Source: Duganella sp. BJB476 (lineage in GTDB: Bacteria; Pseudomonadota; Gammaproteobacteria; Burkholderiales; Burkholderiaceae_D). Taken from it: a stretch of DNA of 64,000 bases. Shown here piece after piece: positions 1-7,958 of the stretch. Position 1 is the stretch's first letter. Each line of letters opens with the position of its first letter. The DNA lies in assembly GCF_003416895.1 (NCBI RefSeq), contig NZ_QVIO01000001.1, positions 1,178,001 through 1,242,000 of the forward strand, in the 5' to 3' direction. Made by a program: the position numbers and the translations under genes. The notes under the pieces are model-generated. The model saw nothing but the letters and a program-made list of their open reading frames with translations, made no database searches and was not told the origin of the DNA.

Positions 1-149
1 TGAGGCGCGACAGTCCGCGTGGACCGATCAGCATTGACCCGGCCACGCGCGACATCGTGCAGAACATGTACATCCGTGAAGTGAAGAAGGTCAACGGCAA
101 GCTGGTGAACGAACCGATCGCCGTACTGCGCGACGTCAGCCCCAACTAA
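1..149 (+). CDS. Branched-chain-type ABC transporter substrate-binding protein, C-terminal fragment
   Basis: Only the last 48 codons are inside the window; the rest lies upstream. The reading frame begins at base 3 and stops at the TAA at 147-149. The segment SPRGPISIDPATRDIVQ is almost identical to the matching stretch in the two full-length periplasmic binding proteins at 1915-3090 and 13957-15144, so this is a third paralogue of the same HAAT (LivJ-type) family. In this context it probably binds an aromatic acid and delivers it to LivHMGF (7952-11298). Its tail, after the shared motif, diverges from the other two, ending RDVSPN. The stop is followed directly by the ribosome-binding site of the esterase gene, so the two are probably co-transcribed. 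Confidence 0.85.
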   Translation, partial: RRDSPRGPISIDPATRDIVQNMYIREVKKVNGKLVNEPIAVLRDVSPN

Positions 150-160
150 GGAGATTTGTG

Positions 161-1888
161 ATGATGATCGAACGACGTGTCTTGAACGGCACGCCGCTGG
201 CGGCGCTTTGCCTGTCTGCGGTGGCCTTGAGTGGTTGCGGAGGAGATGGCGGCACGGTGCCAAGCGCCACGGCGGCGCTGCCGCAGTTGGCAGCGGCCAG
301 TGGCGCCAAGCTTTCCACCTGCACGGATTTGGCCAGCAAGATCGCCTATCCCAATACGACGATCGCCAGCGCGGCATCGGTGGCTGCGGGTGTGCTGACT
401 GTTGCCGGCAAGCCGGTGCCGGCGCATTGCCTGGTGAAGGGATCGATGTACCAGCGTGTTGGCCCGGTCGACGGGCAAAACTACGCGATAAGCTTCGAGA
501 TGCGGCTGCCGGTTGACTGGAACGGACGCTTCTTCTTCCAGGCCAACGGCGGCCTTGACGGCGCGGTGGTTACGGCCACCGGCGACGTTGGCGGCGGCGG
601 GCAGTTGGACAATGCGTTGAACCAGGGCTTTGCGGTGATCAGTTCCGACGCGGGCCACGGCGCGGCGACGCCGCTGTTCGGCCTCGATCCGCAGGCGCGG
701 CTGGACTACGGCTACCAGGCCTCGGGCAAGCTGGCGCCGATGGCCAAGAGCGTGATCCAGACCGCCTACGGCAAGGGGCCGGACCGTTCCTATTTCGGCG
801 GTTGCTCCAACGGCGGTCGACACACGATGGTGGCGGCGTCCCGCTACGGCGAACAGTTCGACGGTTACCTGGTCGGCGATCCCGGCTTCCGGTTGCCACT
901 GGCGGCGATCGCCAATATCGCCGGCGGCCAGTCCTACGCGGCGCTGGCAACCACGCCGGGCGACCTGTCGACCGGCTTTACGCCCGCCGAACGCGCGCTG
1001 GTGTCGAACACGGTGCTGGATAAATGCGATGCGCTGGACGGCGTCAAGGATGGCCTGGTGCAGGACACCGGCGCTTGCCAGGCCGCCTTCAGCCTGGAGC
1101 GGGACGTGCCGTCCTGCGGCGCGCAAGGCCGCGACGGCACCTGTCTCAGCACCGCGCAGAAAGCGGCGATCGGACAGCTGTTCACGGGCGCGCTCACCAG
1201 CACCAAGAGCAAGTTCTATTCAAGCTTCCCGTACGATGCGGGCCTGGGCACGGGCAACTGGGCGTTCTGGAAGTTCTTCAGCCCACTGCAGCTGGATTCC
1301 GGCGCAGTGGCGATGATCTGGAAAGTGCCGCCGGTGAATCCGGCGACCTTCAACGGCGCCAGCTTCGCGCTGACGTCCAGCATCGATACCTTGCTGACGC
1401 AGGTCGCCGCGACTGATGGCTCCTACACGGAAAGCGCAATGTCCTTCATGCTGCCACCGCACTTGACCGACTACAGCACCGTGAAGAACCGTGGCGCCAA
1501 GATGATGCTATACCACGGCACTAGCGATCCGATCTTCTCCAGTGACGACACCACGGCGTGGTACGACAATCTGCGAGCCGCGAACGGCGGCGACGCTTCC
1601 AACTTTGCCCGCTTCTTCCGCGTGCCCGGCATGAACCATTGTTCCGGCGGACCGGCGACCGACCAATTCGACATGCTGACGCCCCTGGTCAACTGGGTCG
1701 AGAAGGGGCAGGCGCCGGAACGGGTGCTGGCCAGCGCGCGCGGCGCGGGCAACGCCGGCGGCGTCAATGCCGACGTGCCGGCGTCATGGTCGACGACCCG
1801 CACCCGGCCGCTGTGTCCTTATCCGCAGGTGGCGAAGTACAACGGCAGCGGCAGTATCGAGGATGCGGCCAACTTCAGCTGCAAATAG
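161..1888 (+). CDS. Tannase/feruloyl esterase family lipoprotein
   Basis: A secreted ester hydrolase of the tannase/feruloyl esterase family (alpha/beta-hydrolase with lid). The N-terminus carries a lipoprotein signal with lipobox LSGC (Cys26). The family CS-D-HC motif is visible: nucleophile in GCSNGGR (Cys215-Ser216), Asp456 in GTSDPIFS and His493-Cys494 in GMNHCSGG, with Cys215 and Cys494 expected to form a disulfide. A calcium-loop-like segment, DKCDALDGVKDG, lies in the lid region. Start chosen at the ATG at 161, 7 nt after AAGGAG; a GTG at 158 is too close. Its place directly behind an aromatic-type binding protein and beside vanillate/protocatechuate genes suggests it cleaves hydroxycinnamate, gallate or other aromatic esters outside the cytoplasm. 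MHETase belongs to the same family, so terephthalate monoesters are an alternative substrate. The real substrate cannot be read from sequence. Confidence 0.88.
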   Translation: MMIERRVLNGTPLAALCLSAVALSGCGGDGGTVPSATAALPQLAAASGAKLSTCTDLASKIAYPNTTIASAASVAAGVLTVAGKPVPAHCLVKGSMYQRVGPVDGQNYAISFEMRLPVDWNGRFFFQANGGLDGAVVTATGDVGGGGQLDNALNQGFAVISSDAGHGAATPLFGLDPQARLDYGYQASGKLAPMAKSVIQTAYGKGPDRSYFGGCSNGGRHTMVAASRYGEQFDGYLVGDPGFRLPLAAIANIAGGQSYAALATTPGDLSTGFTPAERALVSNTVLDKCDALDGVKDGLVQDTGACQAAFSLERDVPSCGAQGRDGTCLSTAQKAAIGQLFTGALTSTKSKFYSSFPYDAGLGTGNWAFWKFFSPLQLDSGAVAMIWKVPPVNPATFNGASFALTSSIDTLLTQVAATDGSYTESAMSFMLPPHLTDYSTVKNRGAKMMLYHGTSDPIFSSDDTTAWYDNLRAANGGDASNFARFFRVPGMNHCSGGPATDQFDMLTPLVNWVEKGQAPERVLASARGAGNAGGVNADVPASWSTTRTRPLCPYPQVAKYNGSGSIEDAANFSCK

Positions 1889-1894
1889 GGGAGC

Positions 1895-1934
1895 AAAAGA
1901 CCCGGGCAGGCGGCTTACTTGCCTGGGTCTTTTT
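1895..1934. terminator. Bidirectional rho-independent terminator
   Basis: The left arm AAAAGACCCGGGC (from 1895) pairs with GCCTGGGTCTTTT (to 1933) with one G-T wobble, and each strand is followed by a run of T. It lies between the convergent esterase gene and binding-protein gene; the stop codon of the latter (1915-1917) is inside the loop. It should end transcription from both sides. Confidence 0.8.
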
Positions 1935-3090
1935 GGTTAGTGAACTGGTCGAATTCGACGTTATAGAATTCGCTGCCGACCTTTTCGACCTTGCGCACGT
2001 AGACCGTCTGCACGATATCGCGGGTTTGCGGATCGATGCTGATCGGTCCGCGCGGGCTGTTGAGCTGCATGTTCTTCAGGATGGCCATGGCCTGATCGCC
2101 GTCGATCTTGCCGTTCAACTTGCGCGTCACTTCGTAGATCGCGGCCATGCCGTCATAGGCCGCCACGGCCATGAAGTTCGGACGACCCGCGCCCGGATTG
2201 GCCGTCGCAAAACTCTTCAGGAAAGCCGCGTTCTCCGGCGACTTGTGCGCGGCCGAATAGTGGAATGTGGTGATCACGCCCAGCGTGGCGTCGCCCATCG
2301 CCGGCAGCACGTGGTCGTCGGTCAGGTCGCCGGTGGCGATCACCTTGATGCCCGCCGCGGCCAGCCCGCGCTCGCGGTAGCCCTTCATGAAGGCGATGCC
2401 TTGCTCGCCGGCCGGAACGAAGATGAACACCGCATCCGGCTTGGCGTCCTTGATGCGCTGGATGTAGGGGGCGAATTCCGGATTGCGCAGCGGGACGCGG
2501 ATCGCTTCCGTCACCGTGCCGCCGCCTTTGACCAGCTCATTCTTGAAGGCCGTTTCGGCGTCGATGCCGGGGCCGTAATCCGCCACCAGCGTCACCACCT
2601 TCTTGATGTTGTTCTTGGCCGCCCACGTCGCCATCGGCGCGGAGATTTGCGGCAGCGTCATCGAGAAACGTGCGATGTAGTTGGACTTGGTGGTGATGAT
2701 GGAAGTGGCGGCGTTCATGACGATCATCGGCTTCTTCGCCTGCTCGGCGATAGGCGCGACGGCCAGCGCTTCCGGCGTCAGGCCGAAGCCCGCGAGGAAG
2801 TCGACTTTGTCGCGCACCACCAGTTCCTGCGCCAGGCGCTTTGCGATTTCGGGCGAAGGGCCGGTGGTGTCCTTGTAGATGATTTCGATCTTCTTGCCCG
2901 CCACCGTGGCGCCGTTCAGCGCCATCCACGCCTTGATGCCGCCCTCCATCTGCTTGCCGTAGTCGGCGAAGGGGCCGGAGAAGGCGGCGATCACGCCGAC
3001 CTTGATGGTGTCCTGGGCCTGCGCCAGCGGCATCGCCGACCATGCGGCGGTGGCGAGTGTCGCGATTGCTACAAATTTTTTCATCGTCAT
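1915..3090 (-). CDS. ABC transporter substrate-binding protein (HAAT/LivJ-type), probable aromatic acid binder
   Basis: Periplasmic ligand-binding subunit of a branched-chain-type ABC importer, 391 aa. The start is MTMKKFVAIATLATAAWS at 3090, preceded by GGAGACC; the signal peptide ends near AQAQ. The mature part begins DTIKVGVIAAFSGPFADYG, the usual type I periplasmic-binding (Peripla_BP_6) opening, and later shows the ADYGPG and SPRGPISIDPQTRDIVQ motifs shared with the paralogue at 13957-15144. The gene is divergent from the porin at 3299 and shares its upstream region, which carries an IclR-type operator, so the two may be co-regulated. The only matching permease and ATPase genes seen are livHMGF at 7952-11298. 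Members of this family beside pca genes often bind protocatechuate or 4-hydroxybenzoate; the actual ligand is inferred. Confidence 0.9.
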   Translation of the reverse strand: MTMKKFVAIATLATAAWSAMPLAQAQDTIKVGVIAAFSGPFADYGKQMEGGIKAWMALNGATVAGKKIEIIYKDTTGPSPEIAKRLAQELVVRDKVDFLAGFGLTPEALAVAPIAEQAKKPMIVMNAATSIITTKSNYIARFSMTLPQISAPMATWAAKNNIKKVVTLVADYGPGIDAETAFKNELVKGGGTVTEAIRVPLRNPEFAPYIQRIKDAKPDAVFIFVPAGEQGIAFMKGYRERGLAAAGIKVIATGDLTDDHVLPAMGDATLGVITTFHYSAAHKSPENAAFLKSFATANPGAGRPNFMAVAAYDGMAAIYEVTRKLNGKIDGDQAMAILKNMQLNSPRGPISIDPQTRDIVQTVYVRKVEKVGSEFYNVEFDQFTNQKDPGK

Positions 3091-3186
3091 GCTGGTCTCC
3101 GGTGCTGTTCTGTTTTCTCTATGAGGAATGGCTAGTCGCGGCAATTGGCGACGGTGGCAGGTTTCAATTCTGCCACGCGGCGTTGG

Positions 3187-3215
3187 TTGACAGCGCATCG
3201 CTTCATGCATAGTAT
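3187..3215 (+). promoter_or_regulatory. Sigma-70 promoter of the porin gene
   Basis: TTGACA at 3187-3192, a 17-nt spacer and TAGTAT at 3210-3215 form a near-consensus promoter pointing at the porin. The predicted start site falls at the left edge of the IclR-type operator at 3225-3260. Confidence 0.65.
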
Positions 3216-3224
3216 CTCAATCTA

Positions 3225-3260
3225 TGTGCGATTAACAACCTATTGTTCGATAATCGCACA
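3225..3260. promoter_or_regulatory. IclR (PcaR-type) operator upstream of porin
   Basis: The 36-bp site begins TGTGCGATTA (3225-3234) and ends TAATCGCACA (3251-3260), a perfect 10-bp inverted repeat with a 16-nt spacer; GTTCGATAATCGCACA fills the right half. A 36-bp site of the same layout lies before pcaI (5305-5340), with 28 of 36 positions the same. It lies just downstream of the porin -10 element, which suits repression. The neighbouring IclR protein (4387-5226) is the likely binder. Confidence 0.7.
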
Positions 3261-3298
3261 TCTTAAAAACGACGTATTCAAAACAACAGGAGACTGGA

Positions 3299-4390
3299 AT
3301 GAAGAACGCAATCCGATGCGCTGCGGCGCTGCTGGCTGGGGTCAGCGCATCCGGCGCCATGGCGCAAAGCAGTGTCACGGTGTACGGCCTTGTAGACACA
3401 GGCCTGGTTTATACGACCAACGCCAATGCGGCCGGCGCCAGCATCACCAAGATGCCTTCGTTGACGGGTTCATTCCCGTCGCGCCTGGGCTTCCGCGGCA
3501 GCGAGGACCTGGGCGACGGCTTGCAGGCGGTGTTCACGCTGGAGATGGGCTTGTCGATGGATACCGGCACCATGGGCCAGGGCAATCGCCTGTTCGGCCG
3601 CCAGGCCTCGGTGGGTTTGAAGGGCGCGTTCGGCACGGTGACGCTGGGCCGCCAGATCAACATGACCTATATCGCCTCGTTGAAGGGCGACGTGCTGGGG
3701 CCTAACCTGTTCGCGATCGGCAGCATCGATCCTTATCTGCCGAACGCGCGCAGCGACAACGCCATCGGCTACCTGGGCAACTTCAACAACTTCGTGGTCG
3801 GCGCCACCTACAGCACCGGGCGCGATGCGTCGGCTGCGGGCGGTCCTGCCGCCACCGGCTGCCCTGGCGAAGTGGCGGGCAATTCCAAGGCCTGCCGCCA
3901 GATCACCGGCATGGTGGGCTACGAGACTCCGGAATATGGCCTGAACACTTCCTACGACATCATGTACGGGAACGTCGGCGCGGCCGGTGGCTTGACCAGC
4001 AGCGATAACAGCGACAAGCGCATCACCGTCAACGGCTATGCCAAGGTGGGGGCGGCCAAGATCGGCGGCGGCCTGGTCGACCGCACCACGCGCGCGGTCA
4101 CCGGCGTGACCGAATCGGATCTGTACTTCCTGGGTGTGAGCTATCCGGTCACGCCGCTGTCCACGCTGGATGTGCAGGTGGCGCGCCGCGACACCAAGAA
4201 CAGCAGCTCGGACGTCAAGATGGTGGTGGCCCGCTTGACCTACTACCTGTCGAAGCGCACCGCCGTGTATGGAGCGCTGGGTCGCATGCAGAACTCCGGC
4301 GCATCGGCAGTGGCGCTGGACGCCGGCGGCACCGTCGGCGCGGGCCTGACGCAGAACGGCGTCATGGCCGGCCTGCGCCACAGCTTCTAA
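3299..4390 (+). CDS. Outer-membrane porin, Burkholderiales type
   Basis: A 363-aa general porin of the OmpC-like beta-barrel family (porin_4). It starts with a signal peptide (MKNAIRCAAALLAGVSASGAM, cleavage near AMAQ), continues with SSVTVYGLVDTGL, the typical first barrel strand, and has RLGFRGSEDLGDGLQAVF and the GRQ segments of this family. It ends in the aromatic GLRHSF signature needed for outer-membrane insertion. AGGAG lies just before the ATG. It sits among aromatic-catabolism genes, behind an IclR-type operator and divergent from a binding protein, so it probably lets aromatic acids cross the outer membrane. The stop codon overlaps that of the convergent IclR gene by the tetranucleotide CTAA. 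Confidence 0.93.
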   Translation: MKNAIRCAAALLAGVSASGAMAQSSVTVYGLVDTGLVYTTNANAAGASITKMPSLTGSFPSRLGFRGSEDLGDGLQAVFTLEMGLSMDTGTMGQGNRLFGRQASVGLKGAFGTVTLGRQINMTYIASLKGDVLGPNLFAIGSIDPYLPNARSDNAIGYLGNFNNFVVGATYSTGRDASAAGGPAATGCPGEVAGNSKACRQITGMVGYETPEYGLNTSYDIMYGNVGAAGGLTSSDNSDKRITVNGYAKVGAAKIGGGLVDRTTRAVTGVTESDLYFLGVSYPVTPLSTLDVQVARRDTKNSSSDVKMVVARLTYYLSKRTAVYGALGRMQNSGASAVALDAGGTVGAGLTQNGVMAGLRHSF

Positions 4391-5226
4391 GGCAGCAGTA
4401 TCGAGAGTTCCTGGGCCCCGCGCAGCAGCACGGGCAGGAACTCTTTTTCCAACTGCTTGACGCTGACGCGCGAGGCTTGCGCACCGACGTTCAACGCCGC
4501 CAGCACAGTGCCGGATGCGCCGCGTACCGGCACCGCGATGGAGCGCAATCCCAGTTCCAGTTCTTCGTCGTTGATGGCGTAGCCGGCCTGGCGCACGCCG
4601 GCCAGGATCTCGCGCAGGCGCTTCTGGTTGACCACCGTGTTTTCGGTCATCGGCCGCAACGCGGTGCGGGCCAGGTACTGGTCCAGCTCCGCCGGCGGCA
4701 AATGCGCCAGCATCACCCGACCCAGCGAGGTGCAATAGGCGGGCAGGCGGCTGCCGGTGTTCAGCGCCACCGACATCACGCGCGAGGTGGCGGCACGCGC
4801 CACGTAGAGCACTTCGTCGTCGTCCAGCACCGCCAGCGAGCTCGATTCGTTCAGCGCGCGGCTGATGTTGTTCAGGTAGGGCTGGGCCGATACTGTCAGC
4901 GGCGTCGACGACAGGTAGGAATAGCCCAGCGTCAGCACCTTGGGACGCAGCGAAAAATTGTTCAACTCCGCATCCACATACCCCAGCTCGCGCAGCGTAT
5001 GCAGGCAGCGCCGCACGGCGGCGCGCGGAATGCCGGTCTTCTGGCTGATGTTGGCGATGGTCTGCGGCTTGCGCGAATCGCTGAAGGCGCGCACCACGGC
5101 CAGGCCGCGCGCCAGCGAGGTCATGAAACTGGGATCGGTCAGGGCGTCGATCTGTTCGGAGATGCTTGGTTCGTGCTCCGGCTCAGCCTCGGCGACGCTG
5201 GTTTTGGGTTTGGTGGTCTTGGACAT
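4387..5226 (-). CDS. pcaR: IclR-family regulator of the beta-ketoadipate pathway (PcaR/PcaU type)
   Basis: 279-aa transcription factor. After a charged N-terminal tail, an IclR winged helix-turn-helix occupies about residues 36-85 (LARGLAVVRAF, then TGIPRAAVRRCLHTLRELGY). The C-terminal effector domain has the PcaR/PcaU/PobR features SYLSSTPL, LPAYCTSLGRVMLA and DEELELGLRSIAVPV. Relatives sense 3-oxoadipate or protocatechuate and control pca genes. The gene lies between a porin and pcaIJF and is divergent from pcaI; the intergenic region contains the 36-bp operator at 5305-5340 and a further GTTCGATA half site at 5252-5259, close to its own start, which suggests autoregulation. Whether it acts as repressor or activator here is inferred only from operator position. 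Confidence 0.9.
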   Translation of the reverse strand: MSKTTKPKTSVAEAEPEHEPSISEQIDALTDPSFMTSLARGLAVVRAFSDSRKPQTIANISQKTGIPRAAVRRCLHTLRELGYVDAELNNFSLRPKVLTLGYSYLSSTPLTVSAQPYLNNISRALNESSSLAVLDDDEVLYVARAATSRVMSVALNTGSRLPAYCTSLGRVMLAHLPPAELDQYLARTALRPMTENTVVNQKRLREILAGVRQAGYAINDEELELGLRSIAVPVRGASGTVLAALNVGAQASRVSVKQLEKEFLPVLLRGAQELSILLP

Positions 5227-5271
5227 GGCGTGATTTTAATGCAGTAGGCAGGTTCGATAGGTGTTTTTTTG

Positions 5272-5301
5272 TTGACCGCGGCGCGATTACGTTGCTACAC
5301 T
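5272..5301 (+). promoter_or_regulatory. Sigma-70 promoter of pcaIJF
   Basis: TTGACC (5272-5277), an 18-nt spacer and TACACT (5296-5301) form a good promoter facing pcaI. The predicted transcription start falls inside the IclR-type operator that begins at 5305. Confidence 0.6.
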
Positions 5302-5304
5302 GAG

Positions 5305-5340
5305 TGTGCGGTAATCAATCATTAGTTCGATTATCGCACA
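5305..5340. promoter_or_regulatory. IclR (PcaR-type) operator upstream of pcaIJ
   Basis: The 36-bp element starts TGTGCG and ends GTTCGATTATCGCACA, aligning without gaps with the porin operator (3225-3260) at 28 of 36 positions. It lies between pcaR and pcaI and immediately downstream of the pcaI -10 element. Confidence 0.72.
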
Positions 5341-5361
5341 CTGAACTTAAAAGGCAGGCAT

Positions 5362-6027
5362 ATGATCGACAAAACATTTGCATCACTGGAGCGCGCCGTG
5401 GCTGACATCCACGACGGCGCGACGGTCATGATCGGCGGCTTCGGCAACGCCGGCATGCCGTCCGCGCTGATCGACGCGCTGATCGCGCAGGGCGCGCGCG
5501 ACCTCACCATCGTCAATAACAACGCCGGTAACGGCGAAACGGGACTGGCCGCGCTGCTCAAGGCCAAGCGGGTGCGCAAGATCATCTGCTCCTTCCCGCG
5601 CCAGGCCGACTCCCATCATTTCGACGCGCTGTACCGCGCCGGCGAGATCGAGCTGGAACTGACCCCGCAAGGCAATCTGGCGGAACGCATCCGCGCCGCC
5701 GGCGCCGGCATCGGCGGGTTTTTCTCGCCGACCGGCTACGGCACGCTGCTGGCCGAGGGCAAGGAGACGCGCCTGATCGACGGCCGCCACTATGTGCTGG
5801 AATCGCCGATTCACGCCGACTTCGCGCTGATCAAGGCGTTGCGCGGCGACCGCTGGGGCAACCTGGTGTACCGCAAGACGGCGCGCAACTTCGGTCCCAT
5901 CATGGCGATGGCGGCCAAGACCACCATCGCGCAGGTGCAGCAGGTGGTGGCATTGGGCGAGCTCGATCCCGAATCGATCATCACTCCCGGCATCTTTGTG
6001 CAGCGCGTAGTGAAGGAGGCTGTATGA
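5362..6027 (+). CDS. pcaI: 3-oxoadipate CoA-transferase subunit A
   Basis: Alpha subunit (221 aa) of the enzyme that moves CoA from succinyl-CoA to 3-oxoadipate, the penultimate step of the beta-ketoadipate pathway. The class I CoA-transferase glycine-rich motif is visible in VMIGGFGNAGMPS, followed by NNAGNGETGLAALL and FSPTGYGT, all typical of PcaI/ScoA. The ATG at 5362 follows an AAAAGGCAGG stretch. The stop overlaps the start of pcaJ by 4 nt (ATGA), so the two subunits are translationally coupled. The gene is read from the promoter/operator at 5272-5340. An acetoacetate CoA-transferase would look similar; the pcaF and pcaR neighbours decide for 3-oxoadipate. Confidence 0.94.
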   Translation: MIDKTFASLERAVADIHDGATVMIGGFGNAGMPSALIDALIAQGARDLTIVNNNAGNGETGLAALLKAKRVRKIICSFPRQADSHHFDALYRAGEIELELTPQGNLAERIRAAGAGIGGFFSPTGYGTLLAEGKETRLIDGRHYVLESPIHADFALIKALRGDRWGNLVYRKTARNFGPIMAMAAKTTIAQVQQVVALGELDPESIITPGIFVQRVVKEAV

Positions 6028-6668
6028 CGAACAAATATACCCGTGATCAGATGGCGGCCCGTGTGGCGCAGGACATTCCCGAAGGCGCTTACGTCAACCT
6101 GGGCATCGGCCTGCCGACGAAGGTGGCGGACCACCTGCCGGCCGAACGCGAAGTGTTCCTGCACAGCGAGAACGGCCTGCTGGGCATGGGCCCGGCGCCG
6201 GCGCCCGGCGAGGAAGACGAAGACCTGATCAACGCCGGCAAGCAGCCGGTGACGCTGCTGACGGGCGGTGCCTACTTCCATCACGGCGATTCCTTCGCCA
6301 TGATGCGCGGCGGCCACCTGGACGTGTGCGTGCTGGGCGCCTTCCAGGTGGCGGCCAACGGCGACCTGGCCAACTGGCACACCGGCGCGCCGGATGCGAT
6401 ACCGGCCGTCGGCGGCGCCATGGACCTGGCGATCGGCGCCAAGCAGGTGTTCGTCATGATGGAGCACCAGACCAAGACCGGTGAGAGCAAGATCGTCAGC
6501 CAGTGCAGCTATCCGCTGACGGGCGTGGCCTGCGTCAACCGCATCTACACCGACTTGGCCGTGCTGGACGTGACGCCGGCCGGGCTGGCGGTGTGCGAGA
6601 TGGCGCCTGGATTGACTTTTGAAGAGCTGCAAGCCGCTACCGGCGCGCCTTTGCTGTCATTGAAATAA
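6024..6668 (+). CDS. pcaJ: 3-oxoadipate CoA-transferase subunit B
   Basis: Beta subunit (214 aa) of the 3-oxoadipate:succinyl-CoA transferase. The catalytic glutamate motif of class I CoA-transferases is present as SENG (Ser48-Glu49-Asn50-Gly51) within FLHSENGLLGMGP; the Glu forms the covalent CoA thioester. VNLGIGLPTKVADHLP near the N-terminus is the usual beta-subunit opening. It overlaps pcaI by 4 nt and is followed after 11 nt by pcaF, giving a pcaIJF operon that completes protocatechuate breakdown. Confidence 0.94.
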   Translation: MTNKYTRDQMAARVAQDIPEGAYVNLGIGLPTKVADHLPAEREVFLHSENGLLGMGPAPAPGEEDEDLINAGKQPVTLLTGGAYFHHGDSFAMMRGGHLDVCVLGAFQVAANGDLANWHTGAPDAIPAVGGAMDLAIGAKQVFVMMEHQTKTGESKIVSQCSYPLTGVACVNRIYTDLAVLDVTPAGLAVCEMAPGLTFEELQAATGAPLLSLK

Positions 6669-6679
6669 GAGGGGACGAG

Positions 6680-7882
6680 ATGAACGAAGCATATATCTGC
6701 GATGCGGTGCGCACTCCGATCGGCCGTTACGGCGGCGCGCTGAAGGACGTGCGCGCCGACGACCTGGGCGCCGTACCGCTGCGGGAACTGATGCGCCGCA
6801 ATCCCGACGTGCAGTGGGACCAGGTGGATGATGTGATCTACGGCTGCGCCAACCAGGCCGGCGAAGACAATCGCAACGTGGCGCGCATGTCGGCGCTGCT
6901 GGCGGGGCTGCCGCAGGAGGTGCCGGGTTCCACCATCAACCGCCTGTGTGGCTCCGGCATGGACGCCATCGGCACGGTGGCGCGCGCGATCCAGGCGGGC
7001 GACGCTTGCCTGATGATCGCCGGCGGCGTGGAATCGATGACGCGCGCGCCTTTCGTCATGGGCAAGCCCGATGCGGCGTTCTCGCGCAACGCGTCGCTGC
7101 AGGACACTACGATGGGCTGGCGCTTCATCAACAAGGCGTTGAAGGAAGCCTACGGCGTGGAGACCATGCCGGAGACGGCGGAAAACGTCGCCCAGGATTA
7201 TGGCGTCAGCCGCGCCGACCAGGATGCGTTTGCGCTGGCAAGCCAGAACAAGACCGCCATCGCCATCGCTGAAGGCATCTTCGCGCGCGAGATTGTGCCG
7301 GTATCGCTGCCTCAGAAAAAAGGCGATCCGCTGCTGTTCGCGCAGGATGAACATCCGCGCGCCACCACCATCGAGGCGCTGGCCAAGCTGAAAGGCGTTG
7401 TACGTCCCGAGGGCAGCGTCACCGCAGGTAATGCTTCCGGCATCAACGACGGCGCCTGCGCGTTGCTGATCGCCAGCGGCGACGCGGTCAAGCGACATGG
7501 ACTGAAGCCGCTGGCGCGCATCGTCGGCATGGCGACGGCTGGTGTGGCACCGCGCGTGATGGGCATAGGCCCGGTGCCTGCGGTGCAAAAGCTGCTGCGC
7601 CAGACCGGCCTGACGCTGGAGCAGATGGACGTCATCGAACTGAATGAAGCCTTCGCCGCGCAGGGACTGGCCGTGTTGCGCCAGCTCGGCCTGCGGGACG
7701 ACGATGGGCGCATCAATCCCAACGGCGGCGCCATCGCGCTGGGCCATCCGCTGGGCATGAGCGGCGCGCGCCTGGTGACCACCGCGACTTACCAACTGCA
7801 CCGCAGCGGCGGCCGCTATGCGCTGTGCACCATGTGCATCGGCGTAGGGCAGGGCATTGCGATGATTATCGAAAGAGTGTGA
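6680..7882 (+). CDS. pcaF: 3-oxoadipyl-CoA thiolase
   Basis: 400-aa thiolase that splits 3-oxoadipyl-CoA with CoA into succinyl-CoA and acetyl-CoA, the last step of the pathway. The acyl-accepting cysteine is Cys90 in NRLCGSGMDAI; GGVESMTRAPFVMG, NPNGGAIALGHPLGMSG (catalytic His) and ALCTMCIGVGQG (second catalytic Cys) follow in the standard order. GGGGACG precedes the ATG. The length is typical for PcaF/PaaJ. PaaJ of phenylacetate catabolism does the same reaction, but the direct pcaIJ context supports PcaF. Confidence 0.95.
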   Translation: MNEAYICDAVRTPIGRYGGALKDVRADDLGAVPLRELMRRNPDVQWDQVDDVIYGCANQAGEDNRNVARMSALLAGLPQEVPGSTINRLCGSGMDAIGTVARAIQAGDACLMIAGGVESMTRAPFVMGKPDAAFSRNASLQDTTMGWRFINKALKEAYGVETMPETAENVAQDYGVSRADQDAFALASQNKTAIAIAEGIFAREIVPVSLPQKKGDPLLFAQDEHPRATTIEALAKLKGVVRPEGSVTAGNASGINDGACALLIASGDAVKRHGLKPLARIVGMATAGVAPRVMGIGPVPAVQKLLRQTGLTLEQMDVIELNEAFAAQGLAVLRQLGLRDDDGRINPNGGAIALGHPLGMSGARLVTTATYQLHRSGGRYALCTMCIGVGQGIAMIIERV

Positions 7883-7919
7883 TTCAATGTAGTTTGTAGA
7901 GTAGTAGTGGAGACAAAAA

Positions 7920-7958
7920 ATGTATAAAACAATTCAAACGAGGAGGCGGATATGCTAG
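7920..7958 (+). other. 12-codon upstream ORF overlapping the livH start
   Basis: An ATG at 7920, preceded by GGAGACAAAAA, opens a frame reading MYKTIQTRRRIC that stops at 7956-7958, just past the livH ATG (7952). The AGGAGG serving as livH ribosome-binding site lies inside it as two Arg codons. It could be a coupling leader peptide, or the 5' scar of a deleted binding-protein gene, since the spacing and GGAGACA leader resemble those of the binding protein at 13957. There is no proof that it is translated. Confidence 0.3.
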
